Assembly (NCBI GenBank): GCA_031417525.1
Contig: JANOVT010000167.1
Span: 1 to 14,035, forward strand
Length of the DNA stretch: 14,035 nucleotides
Source: JAIBBG01 sp031417525
GTDB taxonomy: Bacteria > Bacteroidota > Bacteroidia > Flavobacteriales_D > Sanyastnellaceae
Reading direction: 5' to 3'
Shown here in pieces: positions 1 through 7,711 of this stretch (within the stretch, counting starts at the first letter, position 1; every line of letters starts with the position of its first letter). A program made the position numbers and the translations under genes. The notes under the pieces are model-generated. The model did no database searches. It was not told the DNA's origin and worked only from the letters and a program-made list of their open reading frames with translations.

Positions 1-493
1 AAAGTAGAATGGTTCATTTTGGTTAGTTATAAGTGAATAAGTTGAGCAGGGCAGCATTAAGCCCGTCCGTTATTAGCAGAGGCGAAGTTATTAACAAGAT
101 TTGTTTGATAAATCAATTTTAACAAAATAAACTTCATTTAGTCGAAATAAAAGAGGGGTAGGTGTACAAAAAACACACTTTGGTCGTAGCGACTGATTAG
201 ACAACTTTAACTTTTTAAGTGATTGACTATCAGTGCCAATGGTCTTTTTGAAAAATGTCAGCTGTTATTCTCAGTCAATCCAACTTATGCAAATGATTTC
301 TTTTCTGAAGAATAAATTCTGACTTGACCCAACCTTTTAGGAACGGTGTCCTGCACGGAAGGATTGCCGATGAATGGTGATGGACTTCCTTACGTCGTAT
401 ACTATGAAGGCAGTAAGGGATTCCTGACCGACTTGGGATTCATTCCTGTAAATCCGGATGGTTCCTCTTTGCTCTGATACCAAGCGAAGGCAT
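1..493. other. Gene-poor region, no complete gene seen
   Basis: No reading frame of useful length and no tRNA-like or rRNA-like structure is visible in this stretch. The first 330 bases are AT-rich with frequent stops in all frames. The only coding-like part is the short plus-strand open frame near its right end, listed separately. No terminator is obvious for the minus-strand gene that ends at 494. I see no clear insertion-sequence ends. Confidence 0.6.
328..477 (+). pseudogene. Possible 3' remnant of a gene, or a very small ORF
   Basis: An open frame of about 50 codons runs from just after a stop at 325-327 to TGA at 475-477. The first ATG in it is at 370 and would give a 35-residue peptide. 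The translation has a protein-like composition (glycine, tyrosine and aspartate rich, e.g. DGLPYVVYYEGSKGF) and would end 16 bases before the convergent malic enzyme gene. I do not recognise a family. It could be the C-terminal end of a truncated gene, a genuine small protein, or chance. The minus strand is also open opposite it, which weakens the case. Confidence 0.22.
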
Positions 494-2761
494 TTATTTC
501 ATCTGAGCATCCACAACAGCAATTCGCACCATGTTCAAAATTTCCCGAACAGAACAACCCATTTGTAGAATGTGATAGCTTTTTCTCATTCCCAATAAGA
601 CAGGCCCAGTCACTTCAAGTTCTGCGATTTCCTGAAGAAGTTTGTACGCAATATTTCCTGAAGCAAGATTTGGGAAGATGAGTGTATTCACTTTCATCCC
701 TTTTAACCGGCTAAATGGAAAATTCTCATTGAGCATTTCATTGTTCAAGGCAAAATTTGCCTGTAGTTCACCATCGACAATTAATCCGGGATAATCGCGA
801 TGAAGTATCTGAACAGCTTTCGCAACTTTTTCTGCGTCGCGTCCACCGGCCGACCCAAAGTTGGAATAACTGAGAAGAGCCACGCGTGGAATGATTTTCA
901 TTTTGGCAATGGTCTCAGAAACCCGCAAAGTAATCTCAACGAGATCTTCTGCGCTGGGATCAACATTCACAGTGGTATCAGCGAAGAACAGAGGGCCTTG
1001 TTTGGTTTCTACGATGTACATACCACAAACTTTCTTCACACCATCTGCAGGACCGATTGTCTGAAGAGCCGGACGAATTACGCGACCATAATTGCGTGTC
1101 ATACCACTGATCAACGCATCTGCCATGCCGGTTTCCACCATCATTGCTCCGAAATAATTTCGTTCACGCATAGTGCGTATTGCTTCCACTTCAGTTAGTC
1201 CTTTCCGCATTCTTTTGGTGAAAAGCAACCTGCCAAAATCTTCGCGAGCATTCAACCATTCGTCAGATCTGGGGTCAATAATCTGCACACCCTCCAGATC
1301 CAATTCCGCTTCCAGAATCATTTTTCGAATTTTAATTTCATCGCCCAAAAGAATCGGAATTGCCACGGCTTCATCACGAGCCTGCTGTGCCGCTTTCAGA
1401 ATTTTGAAATTATCGCCTTCTGCGAAGACAACACGTTTCGGATCTTTTCTTGCGCGTTCAGCAATGCTTCTGGTGAGCACATTATCGCGACCCATACGCT
1501 TCTGCAATTCTTCTGCATACGCTTCCCAATCGGTGATGATGATTTTCGCGACACCACTTTCAATGGCAGCTTTTGCTACCGCGGTAGAAACGATGACGAT
1601 CAGACGCGGATCAAGGGGTTTGGGAATGATATAATCTTTACCAAAGTTGAGATTTTTGAGATTGTATGCCTCAATCACCTCTTCCGGTACAGAGTGTTTT
1701 GCAAGTTCAGCAAGTGCTTTTACCGCTGCCAGTTTCATTTCCATATTGATGCAAGAAGCGCGAACATCAAGTGCTCCGCGAAAAATGAAAGGAAATCCCA
1801 ATACGTTATTCACCTGATTCGGATGATCACTTCTACCGGTTGCCATGATGATATCTTCACGCGCAGCAACTGCTTCTTCGTATGGAATTTCGGGATCTGG
1901 ATTTGCCATCGCAAACACAATGGGGTTTTTTGCCATTGATTTTACCATCTCCGCATTCATCAAATTGCCGTGTGACAATCCTAAAAAAACGTCTGCACCA
2001 ACAAGTGCTTCTGCGAGGCCATTGTATGTATTTTCGGACGACGCGAATTTTCGTTTTCGATCATCTACGTCCATTCTTCCTTCATGCACCAAACCTTTGG
2101 AGTCGAACATGAATACATTTTTTTTGTTCACTCCGAGATGAACCATCAGATCAATGCAGGAAAGCGCTGCAGCTCCGGCACCACTGACAACGACACGCAC
2201 TTCACCGATTTTTTTATTGGCGATTTCGAGTGCATTCAAAAGTGCTGCTGTAGAAATGATCGCTGTGCCATGCTGATCGTCGTGCATGACTGGAATGTCA
2301 AGCGCTGCTTTCAGTTTTTCTTCAATTTCAAAAGCCTCTGGTGCTTTGATGTCTTCGAGGTTGATACCGCCGAACGTTGGAGCAATATTGATGACCGTGT
2401 TGACGAATTCATCCACATCAGTAGTCCTTACCTCGATGTCCATTCCATCAATGTCTGCGAAAATTTTGAAGAGCATTCCTTTTCCCTCCATGACAGGTTT
2501 ACTGGCTTCGGCACCTAGGTTACCAAGCCCGAGTATAGCTGTTCCATTCGAAATAATGGCCACCAGATTTCCTTTTGCGGTGTAGCGATAGACGTCGTCG
2601 ACATTCGCGGCAATCGCCAATACAGGTTCTGCAACACCGGGTGAATAGGCAAGAGCAAGGTCGCGTTGTGTACTATGCGGTTTAGTCGGAATGATTTCGA
2701 GTTTGCCTCTTCTACCTTGTTCGTGGTAATCCAGTGCTTCTTTTTTTCTTATCTGACTCAT
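494..2761 (-). CDS. maeB: NADP-dependent malic enzyme with C-terminal phosphotransacetylase domain (MaeB type)
   Basis: This cytoplasmic enzyme should decarboxylate malate to pyruvate with reduction of NADP+, supplying NADPH and pyruvate. The 755 residues match the usual length of the MaeB fusion. The malic enzyme part (about 1-430) shows AYSPGVAEP with the likely catalytic Tyr39, KPVMEGKG with the likely catalytic Lys94, the EDIKAPEAFEIE metal region near 136, HDDQHGT at 160-166, a GAGAAA dinucleotide-binding motif at 194-199, and NPDPE at 287-291. The rest (about 440-755) is a phosphotransacetylase fold, with DALISGMTR near 548, SYSNFGSAGGRDAEK near 631 and PNLASGNIAYKLLQ at 697-710. In characterised MaeB proteins this domain is thought to be regulatory, binding acetyl-CoA, rather than an active Pta. 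The ATG at 2759-2761 gives the expected N-terminus. The gene stands alone and appears intact. Confidence 0.95.
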   Translation of the reverse strand: MSQIRKKEALDYHEQGRRGKLEIIPTKPHSTQRDLALAYSPGVAEPVLAIAANVDDVYRYTAKGNLVAIISNGTAILGLGNLGAEASKPVMEGKGMLFKIFADIDGMDIEVRTTDVDEFVNTVINIAPTFGGINLEDIKAPEAFEIEEKLKAALDIPVMHDDQHGTAIISTAALLNALEIANKKIGEVRVVVSGAGAAALSCIDLMVHLGVNKKNVFMFDSKGLVHEGRMDVDDRKRKFASSENTYNGLAEALVGADVFLGLSHGNLMNAEMVKSMAKNPIVFAMANPDPEIPYEEAVAAREDIIMATGRSDHPNQVNNVLGFPFIFRGALDVRASCINMEMKLAAVKALAELAKHSVPEEVIEAYNLKNLNFGKDYIIPKPLDPRLIVIVSTAVAKAAIESGVAKIIITDWEAYAEELQKRMGRDNVLTRSIAERARKDPKRVVFAEGDNFKILKAAQQARDEAVAIPILLGDEIKIRKMILEAELDLEGVQIIDPRSDEWLNAREDFGRLLFTKRMRKGLTEVEAIRTMRERNYFGAMMVETGMADALISGMTRNYGRVIRPALQTIGPADGVKKVCGMYIVETKQGPLFFADTTVNVDPSAEDLVEITLRVSETIAKMKIIPRVALLSYSNFGSAGGRDAEKVAKAVQILHRDYPGLIVDGELQANFALNNEMLNENFPFSRLKGMKVNTLIFPNLASGNIAYKLLQEIAELEVTGPVLLGMRKSYHILQMGCSVREILNMVRIAVVDAQMK

Positions 2762-2778
2762 ACAAAAATTTCGGGGGT

Positions 2779-2786
2779 TAAAAGTA
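2779..2786 (-). promoter_or_regulatory. Candidate -7 promoter element for maeB
   Basis: Read on the minus strand this is TACTTTTA, seven of eight positions of the Bacteroidota -7 consensus TAnnTTTG. It lies 17 bases upstream of the maeB ATG and downstream of the terminator of the preceding gene, where a promoter would be needed. I see no clear TTTG -33 element at the right distance, so this is only a candidate. Confidence 0.28.
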
Positions 2787-2814
2787 GCATGGATAGAGCG
2801 CTAATTCACAGAGA

Positions 2815-2872
2815 GAGTGTGAGTGTGAGAAATGAGCATCGGCCTCTCAATTCTCACACTCACACTCACACT
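2815..2872. repeat. Long inverted repeat built of tandem hexamers
   Basis: The left arm (2815-2831) contains two tandem AGTGTG units, and the right arm (2851-2872) has three perfect tandem CACACT units, its reverse complement. Positions 2815-2831 pair with 2851-2867 as a perfect 17-bp stem around a 19-base loop. The extra hexamer on the right allows the arms to pair in more than one register. The element sits between the minus-strand terminator (2873-2902) and the candidate maeB promoter, so it may lie outside both transcripts. It is not followed by a T-run in either direction, so it does not look like a terminator. Confidence 0.85.
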
Positions 2873-2902
2873 AAAAAAAAGCCATCCCGTGCGGAGGATG
2901 GC
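2873..2902 (-). terminator. Intrinsic terminator of the 2928-3650 gene
   Basis: The arms gccatcc (2881-2887) and ggatggc (2896-2902) form a perfect 7-bp GC-rich stem with an 8-base loop. On the minus strand the stem is followed directly by eight T residues (complement of 2873-2880). It starts 25 bases after the stop codon of the secreted-protein gene and is correctly oriented for it, separating it from maeB. Confidence 0.85.
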
Positions 2903-2927
2903 TTCATAAAGCGAGTACAAGAAAATA

Positions 2928-3650
2928 TTATTTCGAAATAACGAGACGTTTGGTTTCGAAGATTTTGCCTTCATTTTCAATATTGCAGAAATAAATGCCA
3001 CTTACAAAATCATTGGCATGGATCATCACAGTTCCATTCTTTTTAGTCAGTGAAACCTGTTTTACAAGTTCACCCATCATATTGTATATGCTCAATTTAC
3101 CGGAGTTAGGTGGTGAAAGAAAGCTATAAGAAATATTTCCGGATCCATTTAACGGATTTGGGCTGATTCCACTGATTTCACCGACAGCGGTGTTTTCTCT
3201 GACACCAACAATGCATTCGCTTTCTACACAAAAATTGACATCGTAGCAAAATTGATTTGAAATGTTGTTTGTATCAAACCAACAGTAGCGAATGGTGCTT
3301 TGACCAGGATTTCCATAGTGGCGATAGTGTGCATAGAATGTGTTCGTGAATGCTCCAGGAGCGAGAGTTACTACCTGAGTAGAAGTTAAATTGCCTTGTC
3401 CGAAAGCGGAGCAAAGAATGCCCCAGCAGAATTGGTTCGCAGAACCAGAAACTTCTGAAACACCAATTTTTTTACATCCAAAAGCAATGGATTCACTTGA
3501 GGCATTAATTATTTCCCAATCAATTATGCTTAGTTCAATATCGTCTAATGTTCCGGTAACCACATTCGTGGAATTGACAAGCTCGACGAGCTGTGCTTGA
3601 AGAACACTCAGAGTAAACAGACAAGACAAAGTAAGTAATATTCTTTTCAT
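2928..3650 (-). CDS. Small secreted protein with T9SS type A sorting domain
   Basis: This 240-residue protein has an N-terminal signal peptide (1-20, ending LQAQ) and should be exported across the inner membrane, then across the outer membrane by the type IX system. The C-terminal domain (about 158-240) has the features of a type A T9SS sorting domain: the SPNP turn at 163-166, the segment SGKLSIYNMMGELVKQ, the FVSGIYFCNI strand, and a basic-ending KRLVISK tail. The middle region (about 21-150) is not one I can name. It holds seven cysteines (59, 75, 80, 123, 135, 141, 146) and aromatic-rich motifs such as YAHYRHYGNPG, suggesting a small disulfide-stabilised beta domain on the cell surface. 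The gene has its own terminator and a divergent upstream region shared with the next secreted-protein gene. The sorting call is firm, the function unknown. Confidence 0.85.
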   Translation of the reverse strand: MKRILLTLSCLFTLSVLQAQLVELVNSTNVVTGTLDDIELSIIDWEIINASSESIAFGCKKIGVSEVSGSANQFCWGILCSAFGQGNLTSTQVVTLAPGAFTNTFYAHYRHYGNPGQSTIRYCWFDTNNISNQFCYDVNFCVESECIVGVRENTAVGEISGISPNPLNGSGNISYSFLSPPNSGKLSIYNMMGELVKQVSLTKKNGTVMIHANDFVSGIYFCNIENEGKIFETKRLVISK

Positions 3651-3668
3651 AATTTGAATTTGAGGAAA

Positions 3669-3704
3669 CGAAGTTAAATCAATTTGAGCAGATTGATTTT
3701 CAAA
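3669..3704 (-). promoter_or_regulatory. Candidate promoter for the 2928-3650 gene
   Basis: On the minus strand a TTTG (complement of 3701-3704) is followed 24 bases later by TAACTTCG (complement of 3669-3676), seven of eight matches to the Bacteroidota -7 consensus TAnnTTTG. The -7 element lies 18 bases before the ATG at 3650. The spacing is slightly longer than usual, so the call is tentative. The rest of the 187-base divergent gap (3651-3837) shows no gene and no convincing promoter for the plus-strand gene. Confidence 0.3.
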
Positions 3705-3837
3705 ACGGTCTTTATCTTGGGATTTCAGTCATGAAAGGGATTGAAATTTTCTGACTATGTGGTAGCTTTCATGTTTTTGAAACGGTGAGTACAGATCAAA
3801 CATATTAACCGAGTTAACTTGCACCACTATTTTGAAT

Positions 3838-5334
3838 ATGAAGAGTTGTTTAGTGCTGATAGCGGGCTTTTTGTCCTGCCTTTTTTCTCAGGCCCAGATT
3901 CCTGACGGAACGGTTGCGCCTGACTTCACCGCGACAGATATCGGTGGAAATGAGTTTAGTCTGTATAACACATTGGATGCAGGTCAGGTGGTTATTGTGC
4001 AATACTTTGCGGTATGGGATTCCTACGCATGGGATTATTACAATTCTGGAGTGCTTCAGGCATTATTCACCATGTATGGTCCGGATGGCACGAATCAGTT
4101 GGTAATTCTACAGATTGAATCGGAACCCTCCAATACATCGGCCCAGTTATTTGGCCCCCAATCGTTAACTGGCGATCCCGCAAGTCAGACACAAGGAGAT
4201 TGGATAACCAGCAACCCGTTCATTGTGGTTGACAGCAGCGCAATTGCCGGGCTTTATGATGTGACTTACCTGCCGACTTTGTTTATGATTTGTCCGGATA
4301 AAATTTCTACGCAAATAAATCAAGTGGAAACTGCAACTATTGCTACGGCCTTAAATGGCCAGATTTGTCCCGTGCTCACCGCAGGCCAAGATCCCGCCAT
4401 CACGCAACTTACTACTCAGGCAAGTTGTGGTTCGGGAGTAGTCGATATTTCTTTTTACTTGAAAAACCTTGGAACAGAGACATTGTCAGTTGCGGACATT
4501 TTGATTGAAGGTGTGAGTGCATCCTTTAACCATACATGGACAGGTAATCTTTTGCCCTATCAGGAAGAGTTGCTGGTTTTTGATGATGTTGCCGCACCGG
4601 GTAATACCGATGTTCAGGTGAGTATTACATCGACCGATTCAAATTCTTTGAATAATTCAGAAATGGTTCCGTCTGGAATTCATAAAACTTCTCCATCTGT
4701 CAAACTCGTGCTCGGTCTGGATAATTTTCCGGAAGAGGTGAGTTGGGAAATTCGGGATAGTAATGGAAATGTTGTTCATTCGGATGGAGATTTTACTGTG
4801 TCTTACCAGTATTTCGAAGACACATTACTGTTTCCATCTGATGGTTGCTACAGTTTTTATTTGTTTGATGAAGGTGGTGATGGATTGCATGGCAGTCAGT
4901 GGGGCGGATACGATGGAACTTGTTATCTGAGTGGCTTGAATGGTTACGGCGAGGTGATTGCGGAAATAGTTGACTACGATGGGTCGTATGATTTTGAAGA
5001 AACAGAATCTCCTCCTTCTTTTTTGATGGCTGAATTCGAAGTGTTAACAGCTTTGGAAACATCAAACAAAACGATTGTTCAAGATTTGATGATTTATCCG
5101 AATCCGACTAACGGCAAATTGAACTTCAATCTCGGCAAAATGGATTCCAGACAAGTTGATCTAAAGATTATGGATAGTGCCGGACAATTGGTATTTAACC
5201 GTGTTCAGGGTTTCTTGCCTTCCGGTGTTCAGAATTTTGAAGCCGATTTAACCGCATTGCCGGTTGGGATTTATATAGTAAAATTGTCGGATGATAAAAC
5301 GCAAATGCATTCAAAACTCATTCTCACACATTAA
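3838..5334 (+). CDS. T9SS-secreted multidomain protein with a degenerate thioredoxin-like domain
   Basis: The ATG at 3838 gives 498 residues with a clean signal peptide (1-20, ending SQAQ). An in-frame TTG at 3832 adds only two residues and is less likely. Residues about 22-180 have a redoxin/thioredoxin fold: APDFTATDIGG near the start, the strand VVIVQYFAVW before the active-site position, and a cis-proline motif TYLPT (Pro146). Where active relatives carry W-C-x-x-C, this protein reads W-D-S-Y-A at 60-64, so both catalytic cysteines are missing. Residues about 185-285 look like a CARDB/Ig-like beta domain. Residues about 285-400 resemble the domain common in T9SS proteins with C-Y-S-F and GGDGLHG motifs. 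A type A sorting domain ends the protein (about 414-498, YPNPTNG at 420-426). It is likely exported and attached to or released from the surface. A role as binding or structural protein rather than reductase is inferred. Confidence 0.88.
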   Translation: MKSCLVLIAGFLSCLFSQAQIPDGTVAPDFTATDIGGNEFSLYNTLDAGQVVIVQYFAVWDSYAWDYYNSGVLQALFTMYGPDGTNQLVILQIESEPSNTSAQLFGPQSLTGDPASQTQGDWITSNPFIVVDSSAIAGLYDVTYLPTLFMICPDKISTQINQVETATIATALNGQICPVLTAGQDPAITQLTTQASCGSGVVDISFYLKNLGTETLSVADILIEGVSASFNHTWTGNLLPYQEELLVFDDVAAPGNTDVQVSITSTDSNSLNNSEMVPSGIHKTSPSVKLVLGLDNFPEEVSWEIRDSNGNVVHSDGDFTVSYQYFEDTLLFPSDGCYSFYLFDEGGDGLHGSQWGGYDGTCYLSGLNGYGEVIAEIVDYDGSYDFEETESPPSFLMAEFEVLTALETSNKTIVQDLMIYPNPTNGKLNFNLGKMDSRQVDLKIMDSAGQLVFNRVQGFLPSGVQNFEADLTALPVGIYIVKLSDDKTQMHSKLILTH

Positions 5335-5400
5335 TCGTTTTCGTTTCATTGGTGGAATGGTACAATCATTGAAATGCCCAAGCAGCCAAAATTTAAGAAC

Positions 5401-5895
5401 ATGAAAAAATTCCTTCTTCTTCTGATCACTGCACCACTGATTCTTTCGATGAATACACCGCAGATGGGTTCAATTCCAAGCACAATGTTGAAAGACCTGA
5501 ACGGAAATACCGTCGACACTGGCACGCTTTCCAATGATGGCAAACCAATACTCATCTGTTTTTGGGCAACGTGGTGTAGTCCATGTAAAAAGGAGTTGAA
5601 TACATACGCAGAACTGTATGAAGACTGGAAAGAAGAAACAGGTGTGAAAATTTATGCGGTGACGATTGATGATCAAAGGACAGTGAATAGTGTGAAGCCT
5701 TATGTCAATTCGGTTTCCTGGGATTTCGAAATTCTATTGGACGTCAATAAGACCTTTTCTCAGGCTATGGGCGTGAGTATGCCTCCCCATACATTTTTAT
5801 TGGACGGCACAGGAAACATCATTTGGCAGCACGTTGGATACAATTCCGGAGACGAAGAAGAAATTCACGAGCAACTCTTGAAATTTAAACAATAA
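5401..5895 (+). CDS. TlpA-like thioredoxin-fold protein, WCSPC active site
   Basis: This 164-residue protein should act on thiols or disulfides outside the cytoplasm. The redox motif W-C-S-P-C is at 58-62 (Cys59, Cys62), within ILICFWATWCSPCKKEL, and the cis-proline segment MPPHTF is at 128-133. DGTGNIIWQHVGY near the end is typical of TlpA/ResA-like proteins. An ATG at 5374 would add nine residues, but the start at 5401 (MKKFLLLLITAPLILS) gives a normal signal or anchor sequence. No clear cleavage site or lipobox follows, so it may stay membrane-anchored in the periplasm. The gene follows the T9SS-secreted thioredoxin-like protein by 66 bases without an obvious terminator between them and ends at a strong terminator, so the two may be co-transcribed. 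Its substrate is unknown; the neighbouring envelope proteins with cysteine pairs are natural candidates. Confidence 0.9.
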   Translation: MKKFLLLLITAPLILSMNTPQMGSIPSTMLKDLNGNTVDTGTLSNDGKPILICFWATWCSPCKKELNTYAELYEDWKEETGVKIYAVTIDDQRTVNSVKPYVNSVSWDFEILLDVNKTFSQAMGVSMPPHTFLLDGTGNIIWQHVGYNSGDEEEIHEQLLKFKQ

Positions 5896-5916
5896 GATTT
5901 TTTGAATCAGATTCAG

Positions 5917-5946
5917 CCCTTTCATCCCATGATGAAAGGGTTTTTT
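5917..5946 (+). terminator. Intrinsic terminator after the TlpA-like gene
   Basis: A perfect 10-bp stem, ccctttcatc (5917-5926) with gatgaaaggg (5931-5940), encloses a 4-base loop and is followed by six T residues and a further TTT. It starts 21 bases after the TlpA-like stop codon and separates that gene from the barrel gene at 5983, which therefore probably has its own promoter in 5947-5982 or relies on read-through. Confidence 0.92.
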
Positions 5947-5982
5947 GTTTCTACTTTCGTCCGCGCCTGAAAATCCCACTTT

Positions 5983-7692
5983 ATGTTTCGAAACCACCGA
6001 ATACTGTTTGTAGTAATTATCATTGCAATACACACTTCTGCCATTGCGCAAGATGTTCCTGTGCCTCCTGCTCCGGCAAGTCCTGCAGCTGAGCAGAAAG
6101 GTCAATTGCATGGAAATTTTCAGGTTTTGTTTCAGCAATACAATCCCGACAGTGTCATTGGTGCCCAGGTTCCAGAACCGAAAGCAGCAATGAATGCGTA
6201 TGGTAATTTTACTTACAACTATGGACATCTGACTGCCGGCGTGAGATTCGAATCGTATCAGAATTCGATTCTGGGATTTCCGGCAAGATTTAAAGGTTCG
6301 GGTATTGGCAGCAGATATGTGACTTACAACAATGAAAACCTCGAGATCACGGTAGGTAATTTCTACGAACAATTTGGAAACGGAATGTCTCTGCGTACCT
6401 ACTGGGAGCCTAATCTTGGAATTGATAATGCTCTGGATGGAGTGCGTGTTTTGTTCAGGCCATATAAAGGGATTTCTTTAAAAGGCGTTTACGGTCAGCA
6501 GCGATTTGAGTTTGATAGCAGGCTGATCAATGGCAAAGGAATCGTTCGTGGAGTGGATGGCGAAATCACCATCAACGAATTGATTGGAGCTTTAAATGAC
6601 AAGCCGCTGCGTGTAACACTGGGTGGAAGTTTTGTAAGTAAGTATCAGTCAGGAACAACCATCGCGCGTGATTCAAATGTTTTTGTGCTGCCGAATAACG
6701 TAGGCGCAACTGCCGGCAGAATTGGAGTGCAGTACAAGAATTTTCAATTGATTGGTGAATATGTCACTAAAATAAATGATCCGAATGCGGACAATGGTTA
6801 TATCTATAAGAAGGGAGAAGGCATTTTTGCCAATGCAGCATATAGCACAAAAGGATTTGGGATCACGGCAAGCGCAAAATACATTGACAACATGGCTTTC
6901 AGAAGTGACCGCGATGCGCGTCTTTTTGATGTGCCGATTAATTTTCTCCCGGCAATTACTCGCCAACACACTTACAATCTTGCTGCAACACTCTACCCGT
7001 ACGCGACTGTGCTGAATGGAGAAAGTGGTGCAAGCGGAGAGTTATTTTACACTTTTAAAAAGGAATCTTTGTTAGGCGGTAAATACGGAACATATATTTC
7101 GTTGAATGTTGCAGCCGTTAATAGCCTGGATACCGCTCATATCGGGGGTACAGATGAACTGATCAACGGATATAAAACGAATTCGTTATTATTTGGCACA
7201 ACCAAATTTGTGCGCGATGTCAATTTTGAAATCAGGAAAAAACTGGATAAGAAATGGAACTTCACTTATGTGCATTACTATTTTGAATTCAATACACTCG
7301 CTACTCCAGTTACTCAGGACTACAAAGGAATTGTCTACGCAAATATTGATGTGCTGGATGTGCAATTCAAGTTTAAACCAAAACACTCGATACGAGTTGA
7401 AATGCAATCATTGCTAACTGATCAGGACAAAGGCAATTGGGCTACCGGTCTTTTGGAGTATTCATTTTCGCCACATTGGTCATTGGCAGTTTTGGATCAA
7501 TACAATTATGGCAATGTGGACGCAGAGAAGCGCGTTCATTATCTCTATGGCAATCTTGGTTACAGCAAAGGGTCAAGCAGAATCATGGTTGGATACGGAA
7601 AACGTCGTGCAGGTATTTTTTGTATTGGTGGCGTTTGTCGTGCAGTGCCAGCATCGAATGGAATTGAAGTTAATATTACAAGCAGTTTTTAA
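5983..7692 (+). CDS. DUF6029-like outer-membrane beta-barrel protein
   Basis: The 569-residue product has a signal peptide (about 1-22, ending AIAQ) and a short proline/alanine-rich linker (24-37, VPVPPAPASPAA). The rest is alternating amphipathic strands rich in aromatics and glycine, ending in a C-terminal phenylalanine (NITSSF), as expected for an outer-membrane barrel. Overall pattern and segments such as GNFYEQFGNGMSLRTYWEP resemble the Bacteroidota DUF6029 family, assigned from memory without a search. The mature protein has only two cysteines, Cys547 and Cys552, in the motif F-C-I-G-G-V-C-R just before the last strand; they could form a disulfide in a loop. The downstream Omp28-like lipoprotein gene starts only 19 bases after the stop, so they are probably co-transcribed. 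The function is not known. A link to thiol-redox handling is suggested by the neighbours only. Confidence 0.8.
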   Translation: MFRNHRILFVVIIIAIHTSAIAQDVPVPPAPASPAAEQKGQLHGNFQVLFQQYNPDSVIGAQVPEPKAAMNAYGNFTYNYGHLTAGVRFESYQNSILGFPARFKGSGIGSRYVTYNNENLEITVGNFYEQFGNGMSLRTYWEPNLGIDNALDGVRVLFRPYKGISLKGVYGQQRFEFDSRLINGKGIVRGVDGEITINELIGALNDKPLRVTLGGSFVSKYQSGTTIARDSNVFVLPNNVGATAGRIGVQYKNFQLIGEYVTKINDPNADNGYIYKKGEGIFANAAYSTKGFGITASAKYIDNMAFRSDRDARLFDVPINFLPAITRQHTYNLAATLYPYATVLNGESGASGELFYTFKKESLLGGKYGTYISLNVAAVNSLDTAHIGGTDELINGYKTNSLLFGTTKFVRDVNFEIRKKLDKKWNFTYVHYYFEFNTLATPVTQDYKGIVYANIDVLDVQFKFKPKHSIRVEMQSLLTDQDKGNWATGLLEYSFSPHWSLAVLDQYNYGNVDAEKRVHYLYGNLGYSKGSSRIMVGYGKRRAGIFCIGGVCRAVPASNGIEVNITSSF

Positions 7693-7711
7693 TTTTTCAA
7701 CTTTAAAGAAA

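Noticed and set aside
192..234. Inverted repeat ACTGATTAG / CTATCAGT
   Set aside because: The short arms need a bulge and enclose a long loop in AT-rich DNA; no nearby feature gives it meaning.
3805..3817. Small palindrome TTAACCGAGTTAA upstream of the secreted thioredoxin-like gene
   Set aside because: Five-base arms are too short to call an operator without a second copy or conservation.
5374..5400. Earlier ATG of the TlpA-like gene
   Set aside because: It puts a charged nine-residue stretch before an otherwise normal signal sequence that begins at 5401.
7508..7711. Upstream extension of the Omp28-like frame to an ATG at 7508
   Set aside because: It lies wholly inside the barrel gene in another frame; the lipoprotein signal begins at the ATG at 7712.
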